Origin: Candidatus Kapaibacterium sp.
GTDB lineage: Bacteria > Bacteroidota > Ignavibacteria > Kapaibacteriales > UBA2268
Length of the DNA stretch: 15,551 nucleotides
NCBI GenBank assembly: GCA_028691175.1
Contig: JAQUZU010000031.1
Span: 3,641 to 19,191 of the forward strand
Direction of reading: 5' to 3'
Shown piece by piece: positions 7,917 through 14,388 of this stretch (positions are counted from its first letter, which is position 1; each line of letters opens with the position of its first letter). The notes under the pieces are model-generated. The model saw only the letters and a list, made by a program, of their open reading frames with translations, was not told where the DNA came from and made no database searches. The position numbers and the translations under genes are program-made.

Positions 7917-7939
7917 TTATTATTTTCCGATGTTTTTGT

Positions 7940-8380
7940 TTATTTAAATGGATTAAGCGTTTTGTAGTCATTTCCGAGTATTACGGTTGCTTGCAGAGAC
8001 AGCGAAGAATCTTTTTCAGTAATTATCAGCGAGTCTGCTATTCCGAATACTTTTGCCGTTATTTTTGCGGCTTTCAAATCGCCGATTCTGTCAATTATTA
8101 CCGAGCGGGGACGTGTAGCGTCCGTATTGTCGATTTCCACTACGTCAAACCCGTATTTTCTCATGTAGAAGCGTGCTTTGTCTGCAATTCCGGAAATATT
8201 CGTCGAGTTTAAAATTGCAATTTGTATGCCGTTTGCTGCGTGAACTTCTTCGCCGGCTATTTCTGATAATTTCTCCTCCGGCGTTGCTGACTTAAAAAAT
8301 CTTGTAGCCAGCGATACTGTAAGCAGACCAACGATTATACAGAGGACTACGATAAATATTTTGACTAATACTTTATTCAA
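7940..8380 (-). CDS. Membrane-anchored LytR C-terminal domain protein
   Basis: A 146-residue protein with an N-terminal membrane anchor (residues about 5-26, V, I, L rich) and one LytR_C domain at about 50-140: IQIAILNSTNISGIADKARF, then YGFDVVEIDN, PRSVIIDRIGD and ITAKVFGIADSL. The LytR_C domain occurs at the end of LytR-CpsA-Psr cell-wall ligases and alone on a membrane anchor, as here; its role is not settled, but the location is periplasmic. The start codon is TTG, supported by AGGA nine bases upstream (8390-8393) and by the membrane segment beginning right after it. It is the first gene of the operon with rsfS and argS, under a good promoter at 8452-8483. Confidence 0.82.
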   Translation of the reverse strand: MNKVLVKIFIVVLCIIVGLLTVSLATRFFKSATPEEKLSEIAGEEVHAANGIQIAILNSTNISGIADKARFYMRKYGFDVVEIDNTDATRPRSVIIDRIGDLKAAKITAKVFGIADSLIITEKDSSLSLQATVILGNDYKTLNPFK

Positions 8381-8389
8381 GTTTGCTAA

Positions 8390-8393
8390 TCCT
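8390..8393 (-). promoter_or_regulatory. Ribosome binding site fixing a TTG start
   Basis: On the minus strand AGGA stands 9 nt before the TTG at 8380. No ATG lies in frame between it and the membrane anchor, so this site decides the unusual start codon of the LytR_C protein. Confidence 0.6.
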
Positions 8394-8421
8394 AAATTTT
8401 TCTTGACGAAAACAACAAAAA

Positions 8422-8451
8422 TTGTTATTTTTACGTTCTAAACTAAGTTTA
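8422..8451 (+). promoter_or_regulatory. Bacteroidota-type promoter for the guanine deaminase gene
   Basis: TTG at 8422-8424, a 19-nt spacer, then TAAGTTTA at 8444-8451, which matches TAnnTTTG except for the last base. Transcription would start near 8457, leaving a leader of about 30 nt. The -7 box touches that of the opposing promoter. Confidence 0.45.
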
Positions 8452-8483
8452 CAAAAATAGTAATATTTCGCCGAAATAACAAA
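8452..8483 (-). promoter_or_regulatory. Bacteroidota-type promoter for the lytR_C-rsfS-argS operon
   Basis: On the minus strand TTTG (8483-8480), a 20-nt spacer and TATTTTTG (8459-8452) match the -33/-7 consensus TTTG-N19-21-TAnnTTTG at every fixed base. The leader would be about 65 nt long. This is the best promoter match in the window. Confidence 0.6.
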
Positions 8484-8488
8484 CAGAT

Positions 8489-9610
8489 ATGGAACTTATA
8501 GATACTAAATTTCCGGATTATTTTGCTTTGCCCGGCTTTTGCGATTTGCACTCGCATTTCCCGCAATATAATATCATCGGAATTGATTCAGGAACATTGC
8601 CGGAATGGCTTAATAATCTCGTTTTTCCGGAGGAAATGAAAATTGATGATTATGAAAGTGCATATTTACTTGCGTTTCGTTTTTTTCAAGAGGCACTGAA
8701 ATGCGGAACTACTTGCATAATGGCATATAGTACGTCGTCCGAAATTGCGACTGACGCCGCTTTTCAAGCCGCTCAGGATTTGAACATAACTGCGATGATC
8801 GGGAATACGATGATGGACAGAAATGCTCCGGCTCCATTGTTGAAATCTCCCGAGGAAAATATTCAAATTGCCGAGCGACTTTGCAAAAAATGGCATAATG
8901 CAAACAGCCGCAAACTGAAATTTGTGGTTACTCCGCGCTTTGCCCTTTCGTGTTCGGAAAAATTGCTACAACGTGCTGCCGAATTTGCTCATTCAAACGA
9001 CCTGTATATTCAGACACATTTAGCGGAAAATACCAAAGAAATTGCGGATATTTTGAAATTATTTCCTGAAGCATTAAACTACACGGATGTGTATCGCCGG
9101 TGTGGGTTGCTGGGCGAAAAAACTTTACTGGCTCATTGTATTTACCTGAGTGCGGAAGAAATCGAAATGATAAAAGATACGGGGGCGACGATTGTACACT
9201 GCCCGAGTTCGAACACGCACCTTCGTAGCGGTATTATGCCGTTTGCGGATTATTTGTCGCAGAGTTTAAACCTTGGAATTGGAACCGATGTCGGTGCCGG
9301 CGAATCGCTTTCAGTGCTTGCCGAAATGAAAAATGCAATCGAAGTCGCTAAAATTCGGGAAGCAAACTGCAATAAAAACGAATGCTGTACAGCTTCTCAA
9401 GTAAACGCTGTAACAGTTTACAAAATAATGCAATTAGCAAAGCAAAGAATATTCGGAAATGATAATTCCTATGCTTTATTCGATAGAAGCACAATACTTG
9501 CAAATCCGCTTGTAAAGACTGAAGAGGATATTGTTCGCGAAATTATATATAAATATGCGAACAAATATCCGGACAAGATAATAATTGACGGCATTATAGC
9601 GAATATTTAG
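8489..9610 (+). CDS. guaD: Guanine deaminase, compact form
   Basis: Amidohydrolase that turns guanine into xanthine and ammonia. Seen in 373 residues: LPGFCDLHSHFPQ with metal ligands H21 and H23, VTPRFALSCS with R150 (guanine contact in the family), QTHLAEN with H177 and E180, LLAHCIYLS with H216, HCPSSNTHLRSG, and GTDVGAGES with D267. The order and spacing match human and bacterial guanine deaminase. The protein is shorter than the usual 430-450 residues at both ends: only 20 residues precede the HxH, against about 80 in the human enzyme, and the GxIGxxxxGKxAD segment near the C-terminus is missing. Thus the composite beta-sandwich seems reduced or absent. A stop codon four codons upstream of the ATG rules out a longer N-terminus in this frame. 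A different aminohydrolase substrate is possible but less likely. Confidence 0.85.
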   Translation: MELIDTKFPDYFALPGFCDLHSHFPQYNIIGIDSGTLPEWLNNLVFPEEMKIDDYESAYLLAFRFFQEALKCGTTCIMAYSTSSEIATDAAFQAAQDLNITAMIGNTMMDRNAPAPLLKSPEENIQIAERLCKKWHNANSRKLKFVVTPRFALSCSEKLLQRAAEFAHSNDLYIQTHLAENTKEIADILKLFPEALNYTDVYRRCGLLGEKTLLAHCIYLSAEEIEMIKDTGATIVHCPSSNTHLRSGIMPFADYLSQSLNLGIGTDVGAGESLSVLAEMKNAIEVAKIREANCNKNECCTASQVNAVTVYKIMQLAKQRIFGNDNSYALFDRSTILANPLVKTEEDIVREIIYKYANKYPDKIIIDGIIANI

Positions 9611-9621
9611 CAAATTTTTTG

Positions 9622-9629
9622 TAAATTTG
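9622..9629 (+). promoter_or_regulatory. Isolated -7 box before the YchF gene
   Basis: TAAATTTG matches the Bacteroidota -7 box TAnnTTTG exactly and lies 45 nt before the ATG, but no TTTG stands 19-21 nt upstream. The gene may instead be read together with guaD, 64 nt upstream. Confidence 0.25.
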
Positions 9630-9674
9630 TGGTTCGTAATTTGACAAAGAAACATAAGATAAATAAGGAAAATT

Positions 9675-10754
9675 ATGCAAATAGGAATAGTGGGCTTGCC
9701 ATATTCCGGCAAGACAACTTTTTTTCAGACACTGACTGAGGTGCAACTCGATCCGACTGCACTGCAAAAACGCGATGCAAATCTTGCAATTGTCAAGGTA
9801 ATAGATAAGCGTTTAGATGAATTTACCGAAATATTTCAGCCGAAAAAGAAAGTCAATGCAACTATCGAGATTGTCGACATGGTCGGACTGCAGAAGGGCG
9901 AGACTTCCGGCAGTTCTATTAACGCACAATTCCTCGGCAAAGTGAAAACTAATGACGCTCTTATTCACGTGGTTCGTGGCTTTAAAGATGACGCGGTTCC
10001 GCAAGATGGCGGGCTTGATATGGTTCGCGACATTCGCACTTTGGAAGACGAATTTTTGTTTTCGGATATGGCTTTTGTTGAGAGCCGAATTGAAAAATTA
10101 GAGAAAGATATTCAGAAAACACAAAAAGACGATGCAAAAAAAGAACTCGCCGCAATGCAACGTTGGAATGAGCATTTGCAGGCAGGAAATCCGCTCCGTA
10201 CGATGGATTTTCCGCCGGAAGATGACCGCTATCTGAAGAATTACCAGCCACTTTCTGCGAAGCCACTTTTGATTGCACTGAATTTGGGCGAAGACGACAT
10301 TGCACGAGCAAACGAGATTGTCGAAGAAGTTCGCAAAACAATTGCTTGGGAAAATGTAATTATCGAGCCGTTTTCTGCAAAAATCGAGATGGAACTCGGG
10401 GCTCTCGATGCAGAAGAAAAGGCTGTCTTTATGGAGGAATACGGATTGAAAGAAAGTGCACTTGCACGTCTTGTTCGCTCGGCTTATCGCTTACTTGGTT
10501 TGCAGTCGTTCTTTACGGTCGGCGAAGACGAATGCCGTGCTTGGACTATTCGCAACGGAATGACCGCACAAGATGCAGCCGGCGTAATCCACACCGATTT
10601 CTATAACAAGTTCATTCGTGCTGAAGTCGTTTCATACGAAGACTTTATGAAAAATATGACTTTTGCGAAATGTAAAGAAGCAGGAGTTTTCCGCCTTGAG
10701 GGAAAAGAATATATCGTGCATGACGGCGATATTTTGCATGTTCGTCACGGATAA
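9675..10754 (+). CDS. YchF/OLA1-family P-loop NTPase, divergent type
   Basis: Member of the Obg-related YchF family, which in many species prefers ATP and associates with ribosomes. Seen in 359 residues: P-loop G7-L-P-Y-S-G-K13-T-T, switch II D68-M-V-G71, then GKVKTNDALIHVVRGF, a coiled-coil stretch at about 125-165, the N203-L-G-E206 motif that replaces NKxD and goes with relaxed nucleotide choice, and a C-terminal TGS/DUF933 domain at about 275-359 (RAWTIRNG, AAGVIHTDF, RAEVVSYEDF, VHDGDILH). The P-loop differs from the usual GLPNVGKSTLFN, and the DP-x-x-DI segment has become GLDMVRDI. It may therefore be a paralogue of canonical YchF, so I give no symbol. AAGGA at 9666-9670 supports the ATG. 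Confidence 0.87.
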   Translation: MQIGIVGLPYSGKTTFFQTLTEVQLDPTALQKRDANLAIVKVIDKRLDEFTEIFQPKKKVNATIEIVDMVGLQKGETSGSSINAQFLGKVKTNDALIHVVRGFKDDAVPQDGGLDMVRDIRTLEDEFLFSDMAFVESRIEKLEKDIQKTQKDDAKKELAAMQRWNEHLQAGNPLRTMDFPPEDDRYLKNYQPLSAKPLLIALNLGEDDIARANEIVEEVRKTIAWENVIIEPFSAKIEMELGALDAEEKAVFMEEYGLKESALARLVRSAYRLLGLQSFFTVGEDECRAWTIRNGMTAQDAAGVIHTDFYNKFIRAEVVSYEDFMKNMTFAKCKEAGVFRLEGKEYIVHDGDILHVRHG

Positions 10755-10764
10755 TACTAACGAT

Positions 10765-10793
10765 AAAGTCCCGTCTTAGACGGGACTTTTTTT
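10765..10793 (+). terminator. Rho-independent terminator of the YchF gene
   Basis: AAAGTCCCGTC (10765-10775) and GACGGGACTTT (10779-10789) form a perfect 11-bp stem with a TTA loop, followed by a T-run to 10793. The T-run overlaps the stop codon of the converging yjbQ gene. For leftward transcripts only a short U-run (TTTA) follows, so it works mainly rightward. Confidence 0.92.
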
Positions 10794-11208
10794 ATTCGCC
10801 GATTATTTTTATCAGCACGCGTTTTCGGCGTTGCCCGTCGAATTCGCCGTAGAAAATTTGCTCCCACGGTCCAAGATCCAATTTTCCGTCGGTAATTGCA
10901 ACCGTAACCTCGCGCCCCATGACTTGACGTTTCAAATGTGCATCCGCGTTGTCCTCAAATCCGTTATGTCGGTACTGATTATACGGTTTTTCCGGTGCTA
11001 GTTTTTCAAGCCAAACCTCAAAATCATGGTGTAGTCCTCTCTCGTCGTCATTAATAAAAACTGACGCCGTGATGTGCATTGCATTCACCAATACAAGCCC
11101 TTCTTTCACTTTGCTTTCGGCGAGTGCTGCTTGCACATTTTCAGTTATGTTGATATATTCGCGTCGATTTTGAGTTTCGAACCACAGTTCTTTCCTATAA
11201 CTTTTCAT
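10792..11208 (-). CDS. yjbQ: YjbQ family protein (UPF0047)
   Basis: A 138-residue protein of the YjbQ/UPF0047 family, members of which show weak thiamine-phosphate synthase activity; the real role is not settled. Family marks seen: MHITASVFINDDE (44-56) with H45, a WLEKLAPE helix, YRHN, DAHLKRQVMG (89-98) with H91, then TDGKLDLGPWEQIFYGEFDG (107-126). These His and Asp/Glu residues form the conserved pocket of this trimeric fold. The ATG shares one base with the cinA stop (TAATG), so the two genes are translated in sequence from one message. Confidence 0.9.
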   Translation of the reverse strand: MKSYRKELWFETQNRREYINITENVQAALAESKVKEGLVLVNAMHITASVFINDDERGLHHDFEVWLEKLAPEKPYNQYRHNGFEDNADAHLKRQVMGREVTVAITDGKLDLGPWEQIFYGEFDGQRRKRVLIKIIGE

Positions 11209-12476
11209 TATTTTCCTTTGTTAAGTGATAAACGTAACTTGTTAATAAGCATAACAATTGCAGTCTGTATGGTTCTGTCTCGAACCATTTCGCGAGCGTT
11301 GCCGCAATTCTTCATTTCGGCAGTTACGCCGTTGCTGTCTGCAATTCCGATCCAAACTGTCCCAACCGGTTTTTCGTCTGTTCCGCCGTCCGGGCCGGCA
11401 ATTCCCGTGATTGAAATTCCGTAGTCGGCTCTGAATTTCTCGCGTACCCGGGCAGCCATTTCCTCTGCACATTCGCGGCTTACTGCTCCGAATTTATTGA
11501 TAGTTTCAGGTTTTACTCCGAGATTGTGAATTTTAATTTCGTTCGAATATGTAAGCATTCCGCCCAAGAAAAATGCAGACGAGCCGGCAACCGATGTGAT
11601 TTCTCCACCAAGTAAACCGCCGGTGCAAGATTCTGCGACTGCAAGCGTTTTGTTTGATGATTTCAAAAGTTTGCCAAGAACAGATGCAAATGATTCCTCG
11701 CCTTCGCAAATAATATGTTTACCAACGAGTTGAATAACTTTACTTGAGATACGTTCCATTTCTTTTTCGGCTTCTGCATAAGTCGAACCATACGCTCCGA
11801 TACGCAATTTCACTCCGGCAAAATTCGGCAAATATGCCATTGAACTTTTGTCTAAAAACTTCAAATCGACTTCCGCAAGCATATCTGCGAGAACCGATTC
11901 CGGTACTCCGGAGGTACGGAAATTTTTATAAATTACGGCTTCGCTCTTGCTGTTTTTCGCAAATTCGCTGATAATGGGCAATGCAACTTCGTTCATTATT
12001 GCAATTGTTTCCTGCGGAACTCCCGGCGTAGAAATAATATGTTTGCCTTTATGTTCAATAAGCATACCGGGGGCGGTGCCGATACGGTTAAACAGCAACT
12101 GCGAGCGACTCGGAATCAGGGCTTGTTCGCGGTTGCACGGGACAAGCGGAATATTGCGATGTTCGAACTGTTTGATTAATTTTTGCATCCATTCAGCATT
12201 TTCTACTAATGTGTCGCTTACGTAGTCGCACAAAACCTGCTTTGTAATATCGTCGTGAGTAGGACCAAGTCCGCCGGTGATAATTAGTAAATCGGAAATG
12301 TTAAGTAAATCGTCTAACTCTTTGATAATATTGGTATGTTCATCACCAATAGTTGAGATCTTTACTACTTTGCAACCGACCGCTGTAACTATTTCGGCGA
12401 TACGCTGCGAGTTTGTATTTACAATTTGACCAATCAGTATTTCATCGCCGATAGCCAGAATCGAAGTTTTTAGCAT
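11208..12476 (-). CDS. cinA: CinA family protein (MoCF-like domain plus NMN deamidase domain)
   Basis: Two-domain CinA of 422 residues, the normal length. Domain one (about 4-170) is the molybdopterin-binding-like fold linked to ADP-ribose or NAD-derivative pyrophosphatase activity: AIGDEILIGQIVNTNS (8-23), ITGGLGPTHDDITK (66-79), ISTPGVPQE. After a linker domain, the C-terminal part (about 260-415) is the nicotinamide-mononucleotide deamidase (PncC) domain: AESCTGG (281-287) with S283, YSNEIK, and GIAGPDGGT (358-366). It recycles NMN in pyridine-nucleotide salvage; the older link to competence comes from the name. AGAGAG before the ATG at 12476 serves as ribosome site. No clear promoter is seen in the 112-bp gap upstream, which holds a hairpin. 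Confidence 0.93.
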   Translation of the reverse strand: MLKTSILAIGDEILIGQIVNTNSQRIAEIVTAVGCKVVKISTIGDEHTNIIKELDDLLNISDLLIITGGLGPTHDDITKQVLCDYVSDTLVENAEWMQKLIKQFEHRNIPLVPCNREQALIPSRSQLLFNRIGTAPGMLIEHKGKHIISTPGVPQETIAIMNEVALPIISEFAKNSKSEAVIYKNFRTSGVPESVLADMLAEVDLKFLDKSSMAYLPNFAGVKLRIGAYGSTYAEAEKEMERISSKVIQLVGKHIICEGEESFASVLGKLLKSSNKTLAVAESCTGGLLGGEITSVAGSSAFFLGGMLTYSNEIKIHNLGVKPETINKFGAVSRECAEEMAARVREKFRADYGISITGIAGPDGGTDEKPVGTVWIGIADSNGVTAEMKNCGNAREMVRDRTIQTAIVMLINKLRLSLNKGK

Positions 12477-12534
12477 ATTACTCTCTATAAAGTTTGCGAT
12501 AAAGCCAAAATGACGATTCCGCCCATAAAATAGT

Positions 12535-12564
12535 GTAGGGAGGGTACATAAGTACCATCCCTAC
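12535..12564. terminator. Hairpin between the acidic protein gene and cinA
   Basis: GTAGGGAGGGTAC (12535-12547) and GTACCATCCCTAC (12552-12564) pair over 13 bp with one mismatch around an ATAA loop. The better T-run (TTTTTATTT) is on the plus strand. For the leftward transcript of the acidic protein gene the hairpin is followed by ACTATTTTAT, a poorer tail. It probably ends that transcript and also blocks antisense reading. Confidence 0.6.
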
Positions 12565-12588
12565 TTTTTATTTCGCTATTGTAATAAC

Positions 12589-13044
12589 TTAGGCGATATT
12601 ATCAAAAATATTGCCGTTGGCGGTATATCCGTTTTGTTGTAAAGTGTTAATGATCGTGTTCACTTCTTCGTCGGAAATTTCTCCGCTTTGTGCTTTAGAA
12701 ATGAATTCGTTCAAATATGACGGCATGTCTTCGTTTGTCGTAATTTCTTTGCTTTCGTCTTCCGGAGTTGGAGGCATGGAACCCTTTTGTGGCGGTTCAG
12801 GCATTTCTACACCCGATTCTTCTAAGATTCCCATCAAGTCGTCGCCGGGCTTTACGCCGGTTGCCTGGATTTCTTCCAGTAATGATTGCGTGTCTTCTTC
12901 GCTCATTTCTTCTGTGTTGTACTTCGAAATAATCGAATAGACTTGCTCTTTTTCTTCGTCAGTCATTACGTAATTTTCTTGTTGCTTGGGCATCATCAGG
13001 GATTGGTTAATTGATGATGTCGAACTGTCGATTCCTGCGATCAT
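12589..13044 (-). CDS. Unrecognised acidic protein with two related repeats
   Basis: I do not recognise this 151-residue protein. It starts at an ATG with AAAGGA at good spacing, which supports it as a real gene. It has no signal peptide and no membrane segment and is strongly acidic. Residues 35-76 and 111-150 align without gaps at an offset of 76: ISK (39-41 and 115-117), E46/E122, S48/S124, E50/E126, I59-Q60/L135-Q136 and G63/G139. Each unit looks like two helices, the first capped by S-x-E-E. Between them lies a Pro-rich acidic linker (about 80-105, EPPQK, PPTPEDE). The Ser/Asp-rich N-terminus may be disordered. The fold recalls EF-hand-like or small helical pair modules, but no calcium loop is clear. 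It stands alone between alkA-ogt and cinA, with a hairpin on each side. Confidence 0.7.
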   Translation of the reverse strand: MIAGIDSSTSSINQSLMMPKQQENYVMTDEEKEQVYSIISKYNTEEMSEEDTQSLLEEIQATGVKPGDDLMGILEESGVEMPEPPQKGSMPPTPEDESKEITTNEDMPSYLNEFISKAQSGEISDEEVNTIINTLQQNGYTANGNIFDNIA

Positions 13045-13077
13045 AGTATAAATCCTTTATTTTGTATGAAACAAGTT

Positions 13078-13110
13078 AAGTGCGGTTCATAGCGATATAA
13101 CCGTACTTTT
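13078..13110. terminator. Hairpin between ogt and the acidic protein gene
   Basis: AAGTGCGGTT (13078-13087) and AACCGTACTT (13099-13108) pair with one mismatch; inside, ATA and TAT close a GCGA tetraloop of GNRA type. On the plus strand TTTTTAT overlaps the end of the right arm. For the leftward ogt transcript the tail AACTTGTTTC is poor, so termination there may be partial, or the hairpin may lie in the leader of the acidic protein gene. Confidence 0.5.
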
Positions 13111-13151
13111 TATAGACAAATTTCTACAATATAAGTTTAAGCACTATAAAA

Positions 13152-13628
13152 TTATTTATGTTTTTTTTCTAAATCTAACAGGAATTGTTTGTTTTGCAGA
13201 CCGCCGGCATAGCCCGTCAGAGTGCCGTTGTGTCCAATAATGCGATGGCACGGAATTACTATCGAAACAGGGTTAAGATGGCAGGCATGCCCGACAGCCC
13301 GGCAGGCTTTGGGTGAATTTACTAGTTCCGCTAATTCTTTATATGTAAAGGTATTACCATATTCAACCGATAATAGCCCACGCCACACTTTCTGCTGAAA
13401 ATCAGTTCCTGCCGGTGCGAGCGGCAAATCAAATTTCTTTCTTGTACCGGCGAAATATTCGTTTAGTTGCAATATTGTTCCGGAGAGTATTTCGTCTGAT
13501 ATTTCGTTGGAGGTCGGGGGCAAGTCCGTATAAATTATGTGTGTCAGGCAATTCTCCGCAACCTCAATTTGCAGGTTGCCGATTGGAAAATTTTGAATGC
13601 AATATTTCATTTGCCTGTTTTCGGGCAT
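13152..13628 (-). CDS. ogt: Methylated-DNA--protein-cysteine methyltransferase
   Basis: Suicide repair protein that moves the methyl group from O6-methylguanine to its own cysteine. Family marks: IGNLQIEVAEN at the N-terminus, FQQKVWRGLLSVEYGNTFTYKELA, the RAVGHACHLNP helix, and the active site P-C-H-R (IPCHRIIG) followed by LTGYAGGL and KQFLLDLE. The start at 13628 (158 residues) lies one base after the alkA stop and has GGA at good spacing; an ATG six codons later (13610, 152 residues) fits the usual family N-terminus equally well. An open frame extends upstream to 13754, but that part overlaps alkA and has no family likeness. It is the second gene of an alkA-ogt operon. No Ada regulatory domain is attached. 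Confidence 0.93.
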   Translation of the reverse strand: MPENRQMKYCIQNFPIGNLQIEVAENCLTHIIYTDLPPTSNEISDEILSGTILQLNEYFAGTRKKFDLPLAPAGTDFQQKVWRGLLSVEYGNTFTYKELAELVNSPKACRAVGHACHLNPVSIVIPCHRIIGHNGTLTGYAGGLQNKQFLLDLEKKHK

Positions 13629-13629
13629 T

Positions 13630-14256
13630 TTACATTCCGAGTTTAGAGGGGTCGCCTTTTGCAGCGAGTTCCCATAAATATAGGCTGGCAATTGTGCCGT
13701 AAGGCGAGTAAGTTGCCGCATGTTGAGCGAATTGTTCCGGTGTAAGTTCCTCATAACCGTAGAGTAACATCATGCCGCGACGTATGCCGAAATCCTTATA
13801 ACTTATTACATCTAGGCGACCAAGAGAAAAAATCATAATCATTTCGACTGTCCAGTCGCCAACGCCTTTCAAAGCGAGCAGGCGGTCGCGAATTTCCGCG
13901 TCCGGTAGTTCCCAAAGTTCGTCCGGAAAGAATTCTTTATGAATTATTTTATCGGCAATTTCTTGTATGTATTTGATTTTCCGTCCGGATACGCCGATTG
14001 CGCGAATTTCCTCCGGTGCAGTTGCAAGAACATTTTCCGGCGTTACTTCATGGACAAGCAGGCAGAACTTTTCCCACACTTTTATATGCTGTTTTGTTGA
14101 AATTTGCTGTCCTAAAATAGAGAAGACAAGTGATTGAAAAATATCGGGATTAGTCTCGCGACTTAACATACCGATTTGCTTGATTATCTCGCCAAGTTTC
14201 GGGTCGCGAGTACTCAAGTAGTTGATTTCTTTTTGTCCAAATTGCAAATTGTGCAT
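13630..14256 (-). CDS. DNA-3-methyladenine glycosylase (AlkA-type, HhH-GPD)
   Basis: Base-excision glycosylase of the HhH-GPD superfamily that removes alkylated purines. Seen in 208 residues: FQSLVFSILGQQIST (40-54) at the start of the glycosylase core, the helix-hairpin-helix LKGVGDWTVEMI (129-140), and the catalytic aspartate D155 in YKDFGIRRG, at the place of E. coli AlkA D238. It has only the core domains; the N-terminal beta domain of E. coli AlkA is absent, as is usual in the shorter MAG/AlkA2-like enzymes. The missing C-terminal cysteines rule out an endonuclease III-type iron-sulfur cluster. It is followed at one base by ogt, so the pair handles both N- and O-alkylation damage. The ATG at 14256 has only a weak GAAG as ribosome site. 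Confidence 0.88.
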   Translation of the reverse strand: MHNLQFGQKEINYLSTRDPKLGEIIKQIGMLSRETNPDIFQSLVFSILGQQISTKQHIKVWEKFCLLVHEVTPENVLATAPEEIRAIGVSGRKIKYIQEIADKIIHKEFFPDELWELPDAEIRDRLLALKGVGDWTVEMIMIFSLGRLDVISYKDFGIRRGMMLLYGYEELTPEQFAQHAATYSPYGTIASLYLWELAAKGDPSKLGM

Positions 14257-14388
14257 TATACGGTTACTTCAATTAATTGCTAGATACTAATAATAAAAAA
14301 ACGGTTTATTGCTGAAAATATTATAAGAAAAATATTTCTCGAGCAGAATCGTCAATAATAAATTAGCATTATCAATATCAGACAAAAT

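Noticed and set aside
8489..9610. Guanine deaminase as a decayed pseudogene
   Set aside because: The frame is open, all catalytic residues are present and both missing parts belong to the same structural domain.
13629..13754. Longer N-terminus of ogt
   Set aside because: The extra codons overlap the end of alkA in another frame and have no likeness to the methyltransferase family; starts at 13628 or 13610 fit better.
14257..14388. Possible small RNA or tRNA in the AT-rich divergent gap
   Set aside because: No cloverleaf or stable GC-containing hairpin is visible; only short A/T inverted repeats of low weight.
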